Shown here in pieces: positions 1-8,320 of a stretch of 64,000 bases of DNA. The notes under the pieces were generated by a model. That model worked only from the letters and a program-made list of their open reading frames with translations. It had not been told where the DNA came from and searched no databases. A program made the position numbers and the translations under genes. The DNA comes from Eubacterium maltosivorans (lineage in GTDB: Bacteria > Bacillota > Clostridia > Eubacteriales > Eubacteriaceae), in NCBI RefSeq assembly GCF_002441855.2, contig NZ_CP029487.1:2542001-2606000 (forward strand). The letters are read 5' to 3'. Each line of letters begins with the position of its first letter. Position 1 is the stretch's first letter.

Positions 1-1461
1 TGAAATAATGACTCCGGTGGAGCCGCAGACCTTTGAAATTTCCTCGACGCACATGGCGTAGGCCAGATTATCCATACCCGCTCCGCCGTATTCTTCCGGG
101 AAGGGGATGCCCAGCATTCCAGCTTCAGCCAGCTTGGGAATGGTCTCTTCCGGGAAGCGTTCCTTTTCATCCAGATCCTTGGCGATGGGCTTTACCTCCA
201 TCTGGGCAAATTCACGGAACATTTCACGCAGCTCCTGATGTTCCTTGGACAGTTCAAAATTCATGGTTTCTTCCTCCTCTACCGCAGTGGTTTTATCAAC
301 CGTATTAATCTTTTTAATCTCACGCTTCGGCCCTTTTCCTAAAGGGGTTTCCGCTATTTCTTCTTTTCTCTTGCTTTCAGGATCCTGGGCCTTCTGGCTC
401 TTTTCAGCCTTTTCTTCAAAATAGGCTGTCTGTGTATCGATTGGATTCTGTCTCCGCTCTGTCGGCGCCTTGAGCTGGCGTTTCTCACGGATCAGATCGG
501 TGAGGGCCGGAAGTACCTCAAACAAATCGCCAATCACACAGTAGTGGGCGATCTTAAAAATGGGGGCTTCGGGGTCGTTATTGACGGCCACAATAATATC
601 TGAGTCTTTCATACCCAGGGTATGCTGTACCGCGCCGGAAATCCCGCAGGCGATATAAAGCTTAGGGTGGATTCTCTTACCGGTAACGCCTACCTGATGC
701 TCAGTGTCAATCCAACCATCCTCCACTGTCGGTTTGGAAGCGCCGACCGCAGCGCCCAGAGCGTCTGCCAGTTCCCGAACGACGTCAAAGCCCTCCGGCC
801 CTCCGAGGCCGCGTCCGCCTGCCACCACAATATCCGCTTCTTCCAGATCATCCACGACCTTGGAGACCGCCTCGACATATTCCAGCAGCTTCACCCGCAG
901 CGCGCTTTCCTTTATCGGAATGTCTTCCTCGATTACCTCAGCTTTCAAGCCTTCCACTGGCAGGCCCTTGGCAAAAATACCGGAGTGGACACTGGCAATC
1001 TGCGGACGTGTTGCCATGGTAATTTTGGCAAACGCCTTACCGTCGTAGGCTGGTCGAATAAAGGTGACGGCGCCGTTTGCCGCAAGCTCAATCTCTGTGC
1101 AGTCTGCCGCAAGGCCAAGCTCCAGACGGGTTGCCAGACGCCCGCAGAGGTCACGGCCGTTGTGGGTCGCTCCCACCAGCAGGAGATTCGGCGCATATCG
1201 CCGGATCAGGGTTTCCATCGCGTCGGTATAGACGTCGGTACTGTAAATTTCATAGCCATCGCCCGGAACATTCAAAATAATATCCGCCCCATAGCCAGAA
1301 AGCTTGGTGGTCATATCACAGGAAAGATAGCCAAAAACCACAGCAACCAGTTCACTATCCCCGCCCTTGAGCTTTTTACCCTTGGATAAAAGCTCAAGGC
1401 TCACGCGCCTGATCTGCTCATCCTCTTTCTCAATAAATATCCAAATCGCATTTTCTTTCAT
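1..1461 (-). CDS. EtfA fused in frame to acyl-CoA dehydrogenase (partial)
   Basis: Residues 1 to about 335 are an electron-transferring flavoprotein alpha subunit. The C-terminal FAD domain is clear: GGRGLGGPEGF, then GASKPTVEDGW, QVGVTGK, ISGAVQH and NNDPEAPIFKIA. About 65 charged residues follow, rich in Glu and Lys. Met400 (codon at 264-262) then opens an acyl-CoA dehydrogenase N-terminus (MNFELSKEHQELREMFREFA ... FPEEYGGAG). I read all 487 codons to the window edge and found no stop. A GAGGAGG stretch lies just before Met400, so separate internal initiation is also possible. The start at 1461 has a GGAGG site. The gene lies 13 bases behind etfB. Related acetogen caffeoyl-CoA reductases (CarCDE) use these three proteins as separate chains. 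The usual Arg of the GASR motif is Lys243 here. The physiological enoyl-CoA substrate is unknown. Confidence 0.88.
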   Translation of the reverse strand, partial: MKENAIWIFIEKEDEQIRRVSLELLSKGKKLKGGDSELVAVVFGYLSCDMTTKLSGYGADIILNVPGDGYEIYSTDVYTDAMETLIRRYAPNLLLVGATHNGRDLCGRLATRLELGLAADCTEIELAANGAVTFIRPAYDGKAFAKITMATRPQIASVHSGIFAKGLPVEGLKAEVIEEDIPIKESALRVKLLEYVEAVSKVVDDLEEADIVVAGGRGLGGPEGFDVVRELADALGAAVGASKPTVEDGWIDTEHQVGVTGKRIHPKLYIACGISGAVQHTLGMKDSDIIVAVNNDPEAPIFKIAHYCVIGDLFEVLPALTDLIREKRQLKAPTERRQNPIDTQTAYFEEKAEKSQKAQDPESKRKEEIAETPLGKGPKREIKKINTVDKTTAVEEEETMNFELSKEHQELREMFREFAQMEVKPIAKDLDEKERFPEETIPKLAEAGMLGIPFPEEYGGAGMDNLAYAMCVEEISKVCGSTGVIIS

Positions 1462-1473
1462 GATGTTTCCTCC

Positions 1474-2259
1474 TTACCACACGCCCAGGCCTTCCAGGGT
1501 TTCGAACAGAGCCTTTGCACCTTCCTGGCCGTCCTTCGCGTCAATTCGGATGCCTGTATCCAGAACCGCTGGCGAAAAAGTCCCGATCACCTGGGTCGCC
1601 GAGCCCTTAAAGCCCACATCATCAGGGGTTAACCCAATATCTGCCGCCGATAACACCCGGATATCCGCACTTTTTGACTTCATTTTTCCCTTTATTGAAG
1701 GGTGTCTCGGCGCATGGGCTTTTTCTGTAATGGTGCAGACTGCCGGCAGTGCGGTCTGCAGGATTTCAACACCATCTTTATTTTCACGTTCAGCGGTCAA
1801 AACATAGTCCTCGACCTTCAGACGATTCACATAAGTGACCTGAGCATAGTCCAGACGTTCGGCAATGCCCGGACCTACCTGCCCTGTATCGCCGTCGCTG
1901 GCCTGCTTGCCGCAGAGCACCAGATCATAGCCGCCCAGCCTGTTTATGGCCGCAGCCAGTACGCGGCTCGTGGCAAGGGTATCCGATCCCTGCAGCGCGT
2001 CGTCACAGAGCAGAACAGCTTCATCTGCCCCCATGCCAATACACTCCCGAAGCGCTTCCTCGACCTGGGCTGGCCCCATGGATAAAACCGTTACCCTGCC
2101 TCCATGCTTTTCCCGAAGTCTCAGGGCCTCCTCCAAAGCATTTTTATCACAAAGGTTTACAACCGCGGGCACATCCTCCCGCAGCATCCGGTTTGTGCCC
2201 TTTTCCAGCTTAATTTCCGACACAGCAGGAACCTGCTTAATACATACAGCAACATTCAT
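1474..2259 (-). CDS. etfB: Electron transfer flavoprotein beta subunit
   Basis: A 261-residue EtfB. It forms a heterodimer with the EtfA part of the next gene and passes electrons between FAD and its dehydrogenase partner in the cytoplasm. Visible motifs are the N-terminal CIKQVP, CDKNALEEALRLRE, and residues 117-130 GKQASDGDTGQVGP. The DGDT-QVGP form resembles bifurcating, NADH-using ETFs such as CarD and EtfB of butyryl-CoA dehydrogenase complexes rather than mitochondrial-type ETF. The ATG at 2259 is chosen because GGAGG lies 7 bases upstream; an upstream in-frame ATG at 2280 has no such site. Bifurcation itself is inference. Confidence 0.92.
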   Translation of the reverse strand: MNVAVCIKQVPAVSEIKLEKGTNRMLREDVPAVVNLCDKNALEEALRLREKHGGRVTVLSMGPAQVEEALRECIGMGADEAVLLCDDALQGSDTLATSRVLAAAINRLGGYDLVLCGKQASDGDTGQVGPGIAERLDYAQVTYVNRLKVEDYVLTAERENKDGVEILQTALPAVCTITEKAHAPRHPSIKGKMKSKSADIRVLSAADIGLTPDDVGFKGSATQVIGTFSPAVLDTGIRIDAKDGQEGAKALFETLEGLGVW

Positions 2260-2397
2260 CTGATTACCTCCTTTTTTCAATCGGTTTTAAATAAAAAAGC
2301 AGCATCTTACGTGCAGCTCAAACAAACACAATTGTCAGGCATTTAACTTATAACATGAATATATTTACCCATTTGTTTGTATTTTATCCACTAAAAA

Positions 2398-2434
2398 AAG
2401 TCTCTGCAAATAAACACACATTTCGCAGAGACTT
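2398..2434 (-). terminator. Intrinsic terminator after the MATE gene
   Basis: A 10-bp inverted repeat, AAGTCTCTGC / GCAGAGACTT, with a run of seven A on the plus strand at its left edge, giving a U run for minus-strand transcripts. It sits 9 bases past the MATE stop. Confidence 0.8.
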
Positions 2435-2442
2435 TTAAGCGG

Positions 2443-3795
2443 CTATTCTTCTTTCATTTTTGACCATACAGTGACCATCATGGTAATAAAGCAGGCTGCT
2501 CCTCCAATGAAATTGGAGATGGGCTCTGCCAGGAAAACACCATTGACGCCAAGGTTAAAAACCGTTGGCAGGAACAGGGTGAGCGGGATAACAATGATTG
2601 CTTTTCGAAGCAGCGAAAAGAAAATAGCCTGCTTCGATTTGCCGAGGGCAATGAAAACGGTCTGGCCTGAGAATTGCAGCGCCATCATAAAAAACCCGAA
2701 AAAATAAATATACAAAGCTGGCACACCAAGCCTTATGAGCTCCGGCTCACTGTTGAAAATATGGATAAAGGCCTGGGGCGTAAGCATCAGAATCAACCAG
2801 GCAGCAAAGGTGTACGCTACCCCGATGATGGCTGTAAACTGAATTCCCTTCCGCACTCTGCCGTAAGCCCCAGCCCCATAATTAAAGCCGAGTACCGGCT
2901 GCGCCCCATTGGTAATCCCCTGCACTGGCATGGTGAGCACCTCACGAATGGAGTTTAAAACGGTCATAACACCCACGTAAATATCTCCGCCATAAAACTG
3001 AAGACTCGCATTGCATACGATCTGCACCGCGCTGTTGGTGACCGACATAATGAATCCCGACAGGCCCAGCCCTGAAATCTCGCCGATCAGCGAAAAATCC
3101 AGCCTCATACTTTTCAGACTGAGGCGGTAGATGGCTTTCTTTCCTGTCAGAAAGCGTAAAACCCAGAGGGATGAAAGCAGCTGCGACAGCACTGTCGCCA
3201 GGGCTGCGCCCCTGACGCCTAAACCAAAAACAAAAATAAACACCGGATCCAGCAGAATATTGACCACCGCTCCCAGAGCCACGGTCATCATACCAATTTT
3301 CGCAAAACCCTGTGAATTGATAAAGCTGTTCATTCCCAGGCCGATCATCACAAAGAGACTGCCGCAGAGATATATTTCAACATAGTCGTTGGCGTATGGA
3401 AAGGTCTGGTCACTGGCGCCAAAAGCATATAAAATCGGCCTCTTAAAAATCAGGCATACGATCATGAGCAAAACGCCGGTGATGAGCAGCATGGTAAAGG
3501 AATTCCCCATAATACGCTCTGCCCTGCGGTCGTCTCCCTTCCCCCTGGCAATAGAGCAGAGCGGCGCGCCGCCCATGCCAAAAAGGTTGGCAAAAGCCGT
3601 AATGATCATGATAATGGGAAAGGTAAGTCCGAGACCTGTCAGTGCGAGTGTCGAGGCATCCGGTAAGTGACCGATATAGACGCGGTCAACCACACTGTAC
3701 AGCACATTAATCAGCTGTGCGGCCATCATTGGAAAAGCCAGGCGCATGATATTGCCGGATATGCTCCCTTTAGTAAAGTCATTCTGTTTTTCCAC
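2443..3795 (-). CDS. MATE family multidrug efflux transporter
   Basis: A 450-residue membrane protein of the MATE (NorM/DinF-like) family that exports drugs or metabolites in exchange for Na+ or H+. It has the family N-terminus (EKQNDFTKGSISGNIMRLAFP, AQLINVLYSVVDRVYIG) and about 12 hydrophobic segments in two similar halves. Two upstream ATGs (3810, 3801) are in frame, but GGGAGGG lies 6 bases before a GTG at 3795, which gives the usual family start, so I chose the GTG. The gene is monocistronic, with a terminator downstream and the M20 peptidase divergent upstream. The substrate cannot be told from sequence. Confidence 0.9.
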   Translation of the reverse strand: MEKQNDFTKGSISGNIMRLAFPMMAAQLINVLYSVVDRVYIGHLPDASTLALTGLGLTFPIIMIITAFANLFGMGGAPLCSIARGKGDDRRAERIMGNSFTMLLITGVLLMIVCLIFKRPILYAFGASDQTFPYANDYVEIYLCGSLFVMIGLGMNSFINSQGFAKIGMMTVALGAVVNILLDPVFIFVFGLGVRGAALATVLSQLLSSLWVLRFLTGKKAIYRLSLKSMRLDFSLIGEISGLGLSGFIMSVTNSAVQIVCNASLQFYGGDIYVGVMTVLNSIREVLTMPVQGITNGAQPVLGFNYGAGAYGRVRKGIQFTAIIGVAYTFAAWLILMLTPQAFIHIFNSEPELIRLGVPALYIYFFGFFMMALQFSGQTVFIALGKSKQAIFFSLLRKAIIVIPLTLFLPTVFNLGVNGVFLAEPISNFIGGAACFITMMVTVWSKMKEE

Positions 3796-3934
3796 AGGCA
3801 TCCCTCCCATTATTATAAATATTATAACATTAACCCCGCCGAATAATTTAAGAATCTTTTATTGTTTTTCTTTTCATTTTAGAAAATTTATTATATAATA
3901 TAAAAAGAATTTATTGAACCATTGGGAGGTTTTT

Positions 3935-5083
3935 ATGAATACCATAAACGCGCAGACACTGACCCAAGAGCTTGTCCGGATCGACAGCTCCGATCCCGGC
4001 GCATACGAGGGGGCCATCGGCTGTAAAATTGCGGCGCTTCTGAAGTCGGCAGGCGTTCCTGTTGTCAAAGAAGAGGTTCTGCCCGGCCGCTTTAATGTCA
4101 TGGGCAAAATCAAAGGAGAAATCGACGATCCTGCACTCATTTATATCTGCCATATGGATACCGTGACACTGGGCGAGGGCTGGAGCGTCCCGCCGCTCTC
4201 TGCCGAAATAAAAGACGGACGGCTTTACGGCAGAGGCGCCTGCGATATGAAATCCGGCCTGGCCTGCGCCCTTTCGGTTTTTCTAAAAGCTGCCGCTTCC
4301 GGAAAACAGCCGCGCCACTCCTTTATTTTCATCGGAACGGTCGACGAGGAGGACTATATGCGCGGCGTGGAGGCCGCCATTGCCTCAGGCTGGGTAACTG
4401 AAAATAGCTGGGTGCTGGATACCGAGCCCACAAACGGGCAGATTCAGGTCGCCCACAAAGGCCGCACCTGGTTTGAATTGACCGCTGACGGTGTAACCGC
4501 CCACGCCAGCACGCCCTGGAAAGGGGCGGACGCCATTGCCGCCATGGCAGAAATGATCGCCGCTGTACGGCAGGGCGTCGAGGCAACACCCCACCACCAC
4601 GACCTCGGCCGATCCACCGTCACCTTTGGGCAAATCAACGGCGGCTACCGCCCCTATGTGGTCCCGGACCACTGCACGGTCACCGTCGACATGCGGCTGG
4701 TACCGCCTACCACCACTGCCGCTGCCGAAGTCATCGTAAAATCGGCCATACGCCGGGCAGAAAAACAGATTCCCGGAGTCCATGGACATTACAGAATCAC
4801 CGGTGACCGGCCCTTTGTTGAAAAAGATGCGCACTCCTACCTTTTAAAAATGCTGAGAGAAAGCTGCGCAGCCGTAACCGGCAGCCCTGCCCAAGTCAGC
4901 TTTTTCCCAGGCTATACCGATACCGCCGTTATCGCTGGAAATCTGAACAACCACAATTGCCTCTCCTACGGCCCCGGTGACCTTGAGCTCGCCCACAAGC
5001 CCGACGAATCTGTTCCTCTGGCCGATATTGACCGCTGCGAAAGGGTGCTGGCCGATCTGGCAGACAGAATTCTATTTGCTTAA
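3935..5083 (+). CDS. M20 family metallopeptidase / deacylase (ArgE/DapE type)
   Basis: A 382-residue zinc hydrolase of the M20 family (acetylornithine deacetylase, succinyl-diaminopimelate desuccinylase, carboxypeptidase G2). Metal and catalytic motifs are in order: CHMDTV (His ligand, catalytic Asp), GRGACDMKSG (bridging Asp), GTVDEED (general base and ligand Glu), DTEPTNG (ligand Asp) and a C-terminal GPGDLELAHKPDE (His ligand). A central dimerisation domain contains the conserved AHASTPWKGADAI. The ATG at 3935 has GGGAGG five bases upstream; an earlier in-frame ATG at 3914 does not. No biosynthetic neighbours are present, so a role in peptide or N-acyl amino acid use is more likely than arginine or lysine synthesis. 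Confidence 0.9.
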   Translation: MNTINAQTLTQELVRIDSSDPGAYEGAIGCKIAALLKSAGVPVVKEEVLPGRFNVMGKIKGEIDDPALIYICHMDTVTLGEGWSVPPLSAEIKDGRLYGRGACDMKSGLACALSVFLKAAASGKQPRHSFIFIGTVDEEDYMRGVEAAIASGWVTENSWVLDTEPTNGQIQVAHKGRTWFELTADGVTAHASTPWKGADAIAAMAEMIAAVRQGVEATPHHHDLGRSTVTFGQINGGYRPYVVPDHCTVTVDMRLVPPTTTAAAEVIVKSAIRRAEKQIPGVHGHYRITGDRPFVEKDAHSYLLKMLRESCAAVTGSPAQVSFFPGYTDTAVIAGNLNNHNCLSYGPGDLELAHKPDESVPLADIDRCERVLADLADRILFA

Positions 5084-5104
5084 TCGGTTTTTCAAAAAAC
5101 AGCA

Positions 5105-5130
5105 CCGCCCTGCCAATATTGGCAGGGCGG
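5105..5130. terminator. Bidirectional terminator between convergent genes
   Basis: A perfect 10-bp stem, CCGCCCTGCC / GGCAGGGCGG, with an AATATT loop, between the convergent M20 peptidase and ammonium transporter genes. The flanks are A/T-rich but no long T run follows. Confidence 0.7.
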
Positions 5131-5148
5131 CAAATATATAAACAGATT

Positions 5149-6354
5149 TTACTCTGTCATTCCTTTTTCCTGATAATAAGCCTCGTCGATTCCGTCTGTC
5201 TCCAACTGCCCTGAAACCCTCAGCGGTGTAAAGCGGCCGATTATTTTGAGCATAATAACGGTTAGCACAAAGCTATAAATCATGACAATCGCCGCACCCG
5301 CAAGCTGTGTCAGCAGCTGCCCCGGATTGCCATAAATCACACCCGTTACAGCATTGATCGCAGGGCTTGCGAAAATCCCCGTCATAATAATGCCAACGGT
5401 GCCTCCGACTCCATGCAGTCCAAAAACATCCAGTGTATCATCCAGATTCTTTTTAATGCGCAGCTGAATCATTCCATAGCAGCACAGGGTGCCCACAACA
5501 CCAATGATCGCCGCTGCCCACGGTTCCACAAAGCCTGACCCCGGCGTTATACAGACCAGTCCCGCCAGAGCACCCATCATTGCGCCGAGGACGCTGGGAT
5601 GTTTTTCCTGTATCCAGCTGGCAATAACCCATGTCATAAGCCCAAACCCCGCAGAAATCTGTGAATTGGTGATGGTCATTGCCGCAATTTCATTGGCTGC
5701 CAAAGCGCTTCCCCCGTTAAAGGCAAACCATCCAAACCATAAAAGCCCTGCGCCAATAGCGACATAGACCATGTTATGCGGAGTATAATCACGTTTTTTT
5801 CTGCCGCCGACTACCAGCACTGCCGCCAGCGCGGAAAAACCCGCACTCATATGAACCACTGTACCTCCGGCAAAATCTGCCAGGCCCATCTGTGACAGAA
5901 ATCCTCCGCCCCATACCCAGTGCGCTACTGGAATATAAACCAGAAGACTCCACAGCGTCAGAAATACCATATAGCTTTTGAGCGTCATACGCTCTGCCAC
6001 CGCGCCACAGATAAGTGCGGGCGTCACCAGAGCGAACATCAGCTGAAAGATAAAAAAAGCGATAAACGGAATGGTCGGTGCCCAAATCTCAGAGGGTGCC
6101 AGACTGACATTCTGTAAAAACGCAAACTCCAGATTGCCGATTATTCCTGAAATATCACCGCCAAAGATCAGGCTGAAACCACCGATAAACCAAAGAACCG
6201 TCACGATGCCCATGGCAATAAAACACTGGAACATAATATCTACAATATTGCCCTTTCTCAGCAGCCCAGCGTAAAAAACAGCCAGGGCCGGTGTCATCAG
6301 GCACACCATAGCCGCACAGACAAGAATAAATCCTGTATCCGCAAAATTAATCAT
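5149..6354 (-). CDS. amtB: Ammonium transporter (Amt family)
   Basis: A 401-residue Amt/Rh channel for ammonium uptake across the cytoplasmic membrane, with 11 predicted membrane segments. The family signature DFAGGTVVHMSAGFSA carries the first pore His, and GLHGVGG carries the second. The short C-terminal tail (GIDEAYYQEKGM) is the part that PII proteins usually contact. The start at 6354 follows GGGAAG; the longer reading from 6384 has no site. No glnK gene is adjacent, although it usually accompanies amtB. Confidence 0.93.
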   Translation of the reverse strand: MINFADTGFILVCAAMVCLMTPALAVFYAGLLRKGNIVDIMFQCFIAMGIVTVLWFIGGFSLIFGGDISGIIGNLEFAFLQNVSLAPSEIWAPTIPFIAFFIFQLMFALVTPALICGAVAERMTLKSYMVFLTLWSLLVYIPVAHWVWGGGFLSQMGLADFAGGTVVHMSAGFSALAAVLVVGGRKKRDYTPHNMVYVAIGAGLLWFGWFAFNGGSALAANEIAAMTITNSQISAGFGLMTWVIASWIQEKHPSVLGAMMGALAGLVCITPGSGFVEPWAAAIIGVVGTLCCYGMIQLRIKKNLDDTLDVFGLHGVGGTVGIIMTGIFASPAINAVTGVIYGNPGQLLTQLAGAAIVMIYSFVLTVIMLKIIGRFTPLRVSGQLETDGIDEAYYQEKGMTE

Positions 6355-6809
6355 ACTTCCCTTTTCTCCTCGTATATTATACAAAATTTATATTCAAGAT
6401 TATCAGCTTTTACTTTATCTGTCAAATACGGGAATTGTAAATTTTATCTTTATAAATCTTATAACTATTTTTGTCAAATTTTCACTTTTCTAGTTCAAAG
6501 TTTAACTGCTTATTAATTTTTCTCATAAATTATCGTTTTCTGATTTTCCTGAAATTATTTTTTAAGGTATAAAAAATGATTTCCATGATTTTTATTATAA
6601 AATAATTTGAGGATTTTAGCTGTCTAATCCATTAGAAACCTTTCTGTTTATATTAAAAGCCTCCTTTTTTGTGCAAAATCGCATTTTATGACAAATTCCA
6701 CTGTTTTTCTGAAAATTTTTATCCATTAAAATATGTGCCAACTGGCGCGAAACATAAAAAAGCGCAGCCGCAATTTAACTGCTACGCTTAAAATCCAGCT
6801 TCTGCTGCT
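6355..6809. other. AT-rich intergenic region with a terminator at 6760-6789
   Basis: This 455-bp stretch is very AT-rich and holds no convincing ORF on either strand. It must contain the amtB promoter. At 6760-6789 there is a stem (AAGCGCAGC / GCTACGCTT, one mismatch) with A residues on its left, a likely terminator for the DUF1062 gene. I see no RNA gene motif here. Confidence 0.6.
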
Positions 6810-7361
6810 TTACTCAAAAATAAGAACGGTTCCCTTTTTCAGCCTGCACTTTCGCATGTCCCTGCCCGAGCTGTCCCTAATCTTTCCCTCTGCGACCAAT
6901 TGCTGATAATCTTTCTGTGACAGACACAGCTTATCCCTCACCAGCGCGGAAACCTTGACGGGAAACGGGTACTCGCTTTGTACCTCCACCTCCGACATTT
7001 CTCCAGATACGGGAATATCGCCTGAAACAGCATAACTTGGCAACAGGGCTTCGGCGCCGTTTCCTTTCAGAAATTGAAAGTCCACAGCGTACTGCCGGGC
7101 AAGTCTCTCATCATTGCTGTAAAAGCGTTCCAGCAAACCAGTGCTTAACGTCTGCGGTGAAACACGCGAGTAAACCGCCGCGTTCCAGGTTGTATCGCAC
7201 TTTGTGCATTTATAAATCAGCCAAATATCCAGATATTTCCGCTGGGCGTTGACCCTAAATTGTCCTGAACAGATAAACTCTGCCTTTTTACCGCACTTTT
7301 TACAGTATCTCAACACCAAAGGCAGCCCAATAGGTCTTATATTCCAGATAAATTTTTTCAT
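6810..7361 (-). CDS. DUF1062 family protein
   Basis: A 183-residue protein of the DUF1062 family, whose function is not known. It has an N-terminal zinc-ribbon-like region with two CxxC pairs (YCKKCGKK near residue 20 and KCTKCDTTWN near 53), a middle Leu-rich helix, and a C-terminal part (VSALVRDKLCLSQKDYQQLVAEGKI) that resembles a small nucleic-acid-binding fold. Length is normal for the family. GGAG lies upstream of the ATG. It appears to be a single-gene unit with its own terminator. Any RNA or DNA binding role is inference. Confidence 0.8.
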   Translation of the reverse strand: MKKFIWNIRPIGLPLVLRYCKKCGKKAEFICSGQFRVNAQRKYLDIWLIYKCTKCDTTWNAAVYSRVSPQTLSTGLLERFYSNDERLARQYAVDFQFLKGNGAEALLPSYAVSGDIPVSGEMSEVEVQSEYPFPVKVSALVRDKLCLSQKDYQQLVAEGKIRDSSGRDMRKCRLKKGTVLIFE

Positions 7362-7531
7362 TGTCTGGCTCCTCTCTTTATTAATAAAGAAGAAGCCTAA
7401 TAAGGTGGATTGTCACAAATTCTTTTCATCCTGCGCCTCCCTGATTCGTATTTCTTTTATGAATCCATTGTAGCATGATGCTTCCGCGTCCCCTACCTAA
7501 TACTCTTTTCATAACTAAACATAAGAAAAAA

Positions 7532-7560
7532 GCTGATTCAGTCTGCAAAACTGAATCAGC
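7532..7560 (-). terminator. Intrinsic terminator after the CD3324-like gene
   Basis: A perfect 10-bp stem, GCTGATTCAG / CTGAATCAGC, preceded on the plus strand by an A run, so it acts on minus-strand transcripts. It lies 5 bases beyond the stop of the small HTH gene. Confidence 0.85.
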
Positions 7561-7565
7561 CGTCA

Positions 7566-7847
7566 TTAACCCTTATTCTCTTTTCTCAGCTGCCCGATAA
7601 TTCTCTGGATACTCTTCAGGGACAGGAAGTACTTTTCCGCCAGAACCTCCATAGATGTTCCGGCCAGATAGTCTGTGTAGATACTTTTATTCCGTTCCTT
7701 TAATTCCTGGCGGGTCGAGGTTGATGCGCCCCAGACTTTTTTGTTGTCAGAAATTCTCGGAATATAAATGAACTCTCCATCAATATACTCCTGAATCTTT
7801 TCCAGCAGTTCCCGCGGCAGAATATGTGTTGCTTTCTTATAGCTCAT
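7566..7847 (-). CDS. CD3324 family small HTH protein
   Basis: A 93-residue protein of the CD3324 / Mor-activator-like family found in Firmicutes. The N-terminus MSYKKATHILPRELLEKIQEYIDGEFIYIP is characteristic, followed by the basic stretch STRQELKERNKSIYTDYLAG and a C-terminal helix-turn-helix (MEVLAEKYFLSLKSIQRIIGQLRKE). It probably binds DNA as a small transcription regulator. Its target is unknown; it is not beside an obvious operon. Confidence 0.82.
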   Translation of the reverse strand: MSYKKATHILPRELLEKIQEYIDGEFIYIPRISDNKKVWGASTSTRQELKERNKSIYTDYLAGTSMEVLAEKYFLSLKSIQRIIGQLRKENKG

Positions 7848-7935
7848 TTTGCGCTCCTGATATTTTTTTCAAACGGGAACAGCAAAGCTACCGACAAGCA
7901 TTTATTCAATTTATAAACCGTTGCGACAGCCCTGC

Positions 7936-7965
7936 CTACGCAACCATAACGATAGGATTAAGCAT
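7936..7965 (-). other. Possible 9-codon leader ORF upstream of the CD3324-like gene
   Basis: GGAGGGG stands 8 bases before an ATG that opens MLNPIVMVA and then a TAG. It is 88 bases upstream of the CD3324-like start. The ribosome site is strong but the peptide is too short for any coding test, so this is only a candidate leader peptide. Confidence 0.2.
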
Positions 7966-8025
7966 AAAACTTCACCCCTCCTTCTCCATTGGTCTTTTCC
8001 TGTCCAATTCTATCACAATCTAAAA

Positions 8026-8075
8026 AAAGACAAAACCTCATTCTTTTTTATTAAAGGAAAATGAGGTTTGTCTTT
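8026..8075 (-). terminator. Intrinsic terminator of the SLC13/methyltransferase unit
   Basis: A long stem (AAAGACAAA-A-CCTCATT / AATGAGG-TTTGTCTTT, one bulge) with an A run at its left. It lies about 85 bases downstream of the 45-residue ORF and would end the minus-strand transcript that starts near 12.35 kb. Confidence 0.75.
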
Positions 8076-8159
8076 ACGCTTAATATTATTTTATGTTTTC
8101 ACACTCTAAACTATCTTCACCCTTTGACACTGCAAATATGCTTTCTATGTACTTCCCCA

Positions 8160-8297
8160 TCAATTCTTAGTCAGGATAAAAATCAATTTATCCATTATTT
8201 TATCTCTCTCTACTTCCTGCATTTCACTATCTGTCTTTTCCTTCTTCAGACGTTCGAATAATTCTTTTACGGTATTATTTTTTTGCGTGCTTTCCAT
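8160..8297 (-). CDS. Small 45-residue acidic/basic protein
   Basis: Not recognised. A 45-codon ORF starts 23 bases after the methyltransferase stop, with GAGGTGG four bases before its ATG. The product (MESTQKNNTVKELFERLKKE ... IMDKLIFILTKN) is rich in charged residues and reads as one or two amphipathic helices with a short hydrophobic tail. Its spacing, ribosome site and position before the terminator suggest it is the last gene of the operon. Another small ORF follows the second methyltransferase gene at 10953-11099. Function unknown. Confidence 0.55.
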   Translation of the reverse strand: MESTQKNNTVKELFERLKKEKTDSEMQEVERDKIMDKLIFILTKN

Positions 8298-8320
8298 TTT
8301 TCCACCTCACAAACAGCTTT

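Noticed and set aside
622-1389. Plus-strand frame of 255 codons in the EtfA region
   Set aside because: It is codon-phase antisense to etfA, whose domain motifs are clear.
8061-8261. Hydrophobic plus-strand frame of 66 codons
   Set aside because: It begins within the terminator hairpin, has no ribosome site, and overlaps the better-supported 45-residue minus-strand ORF.
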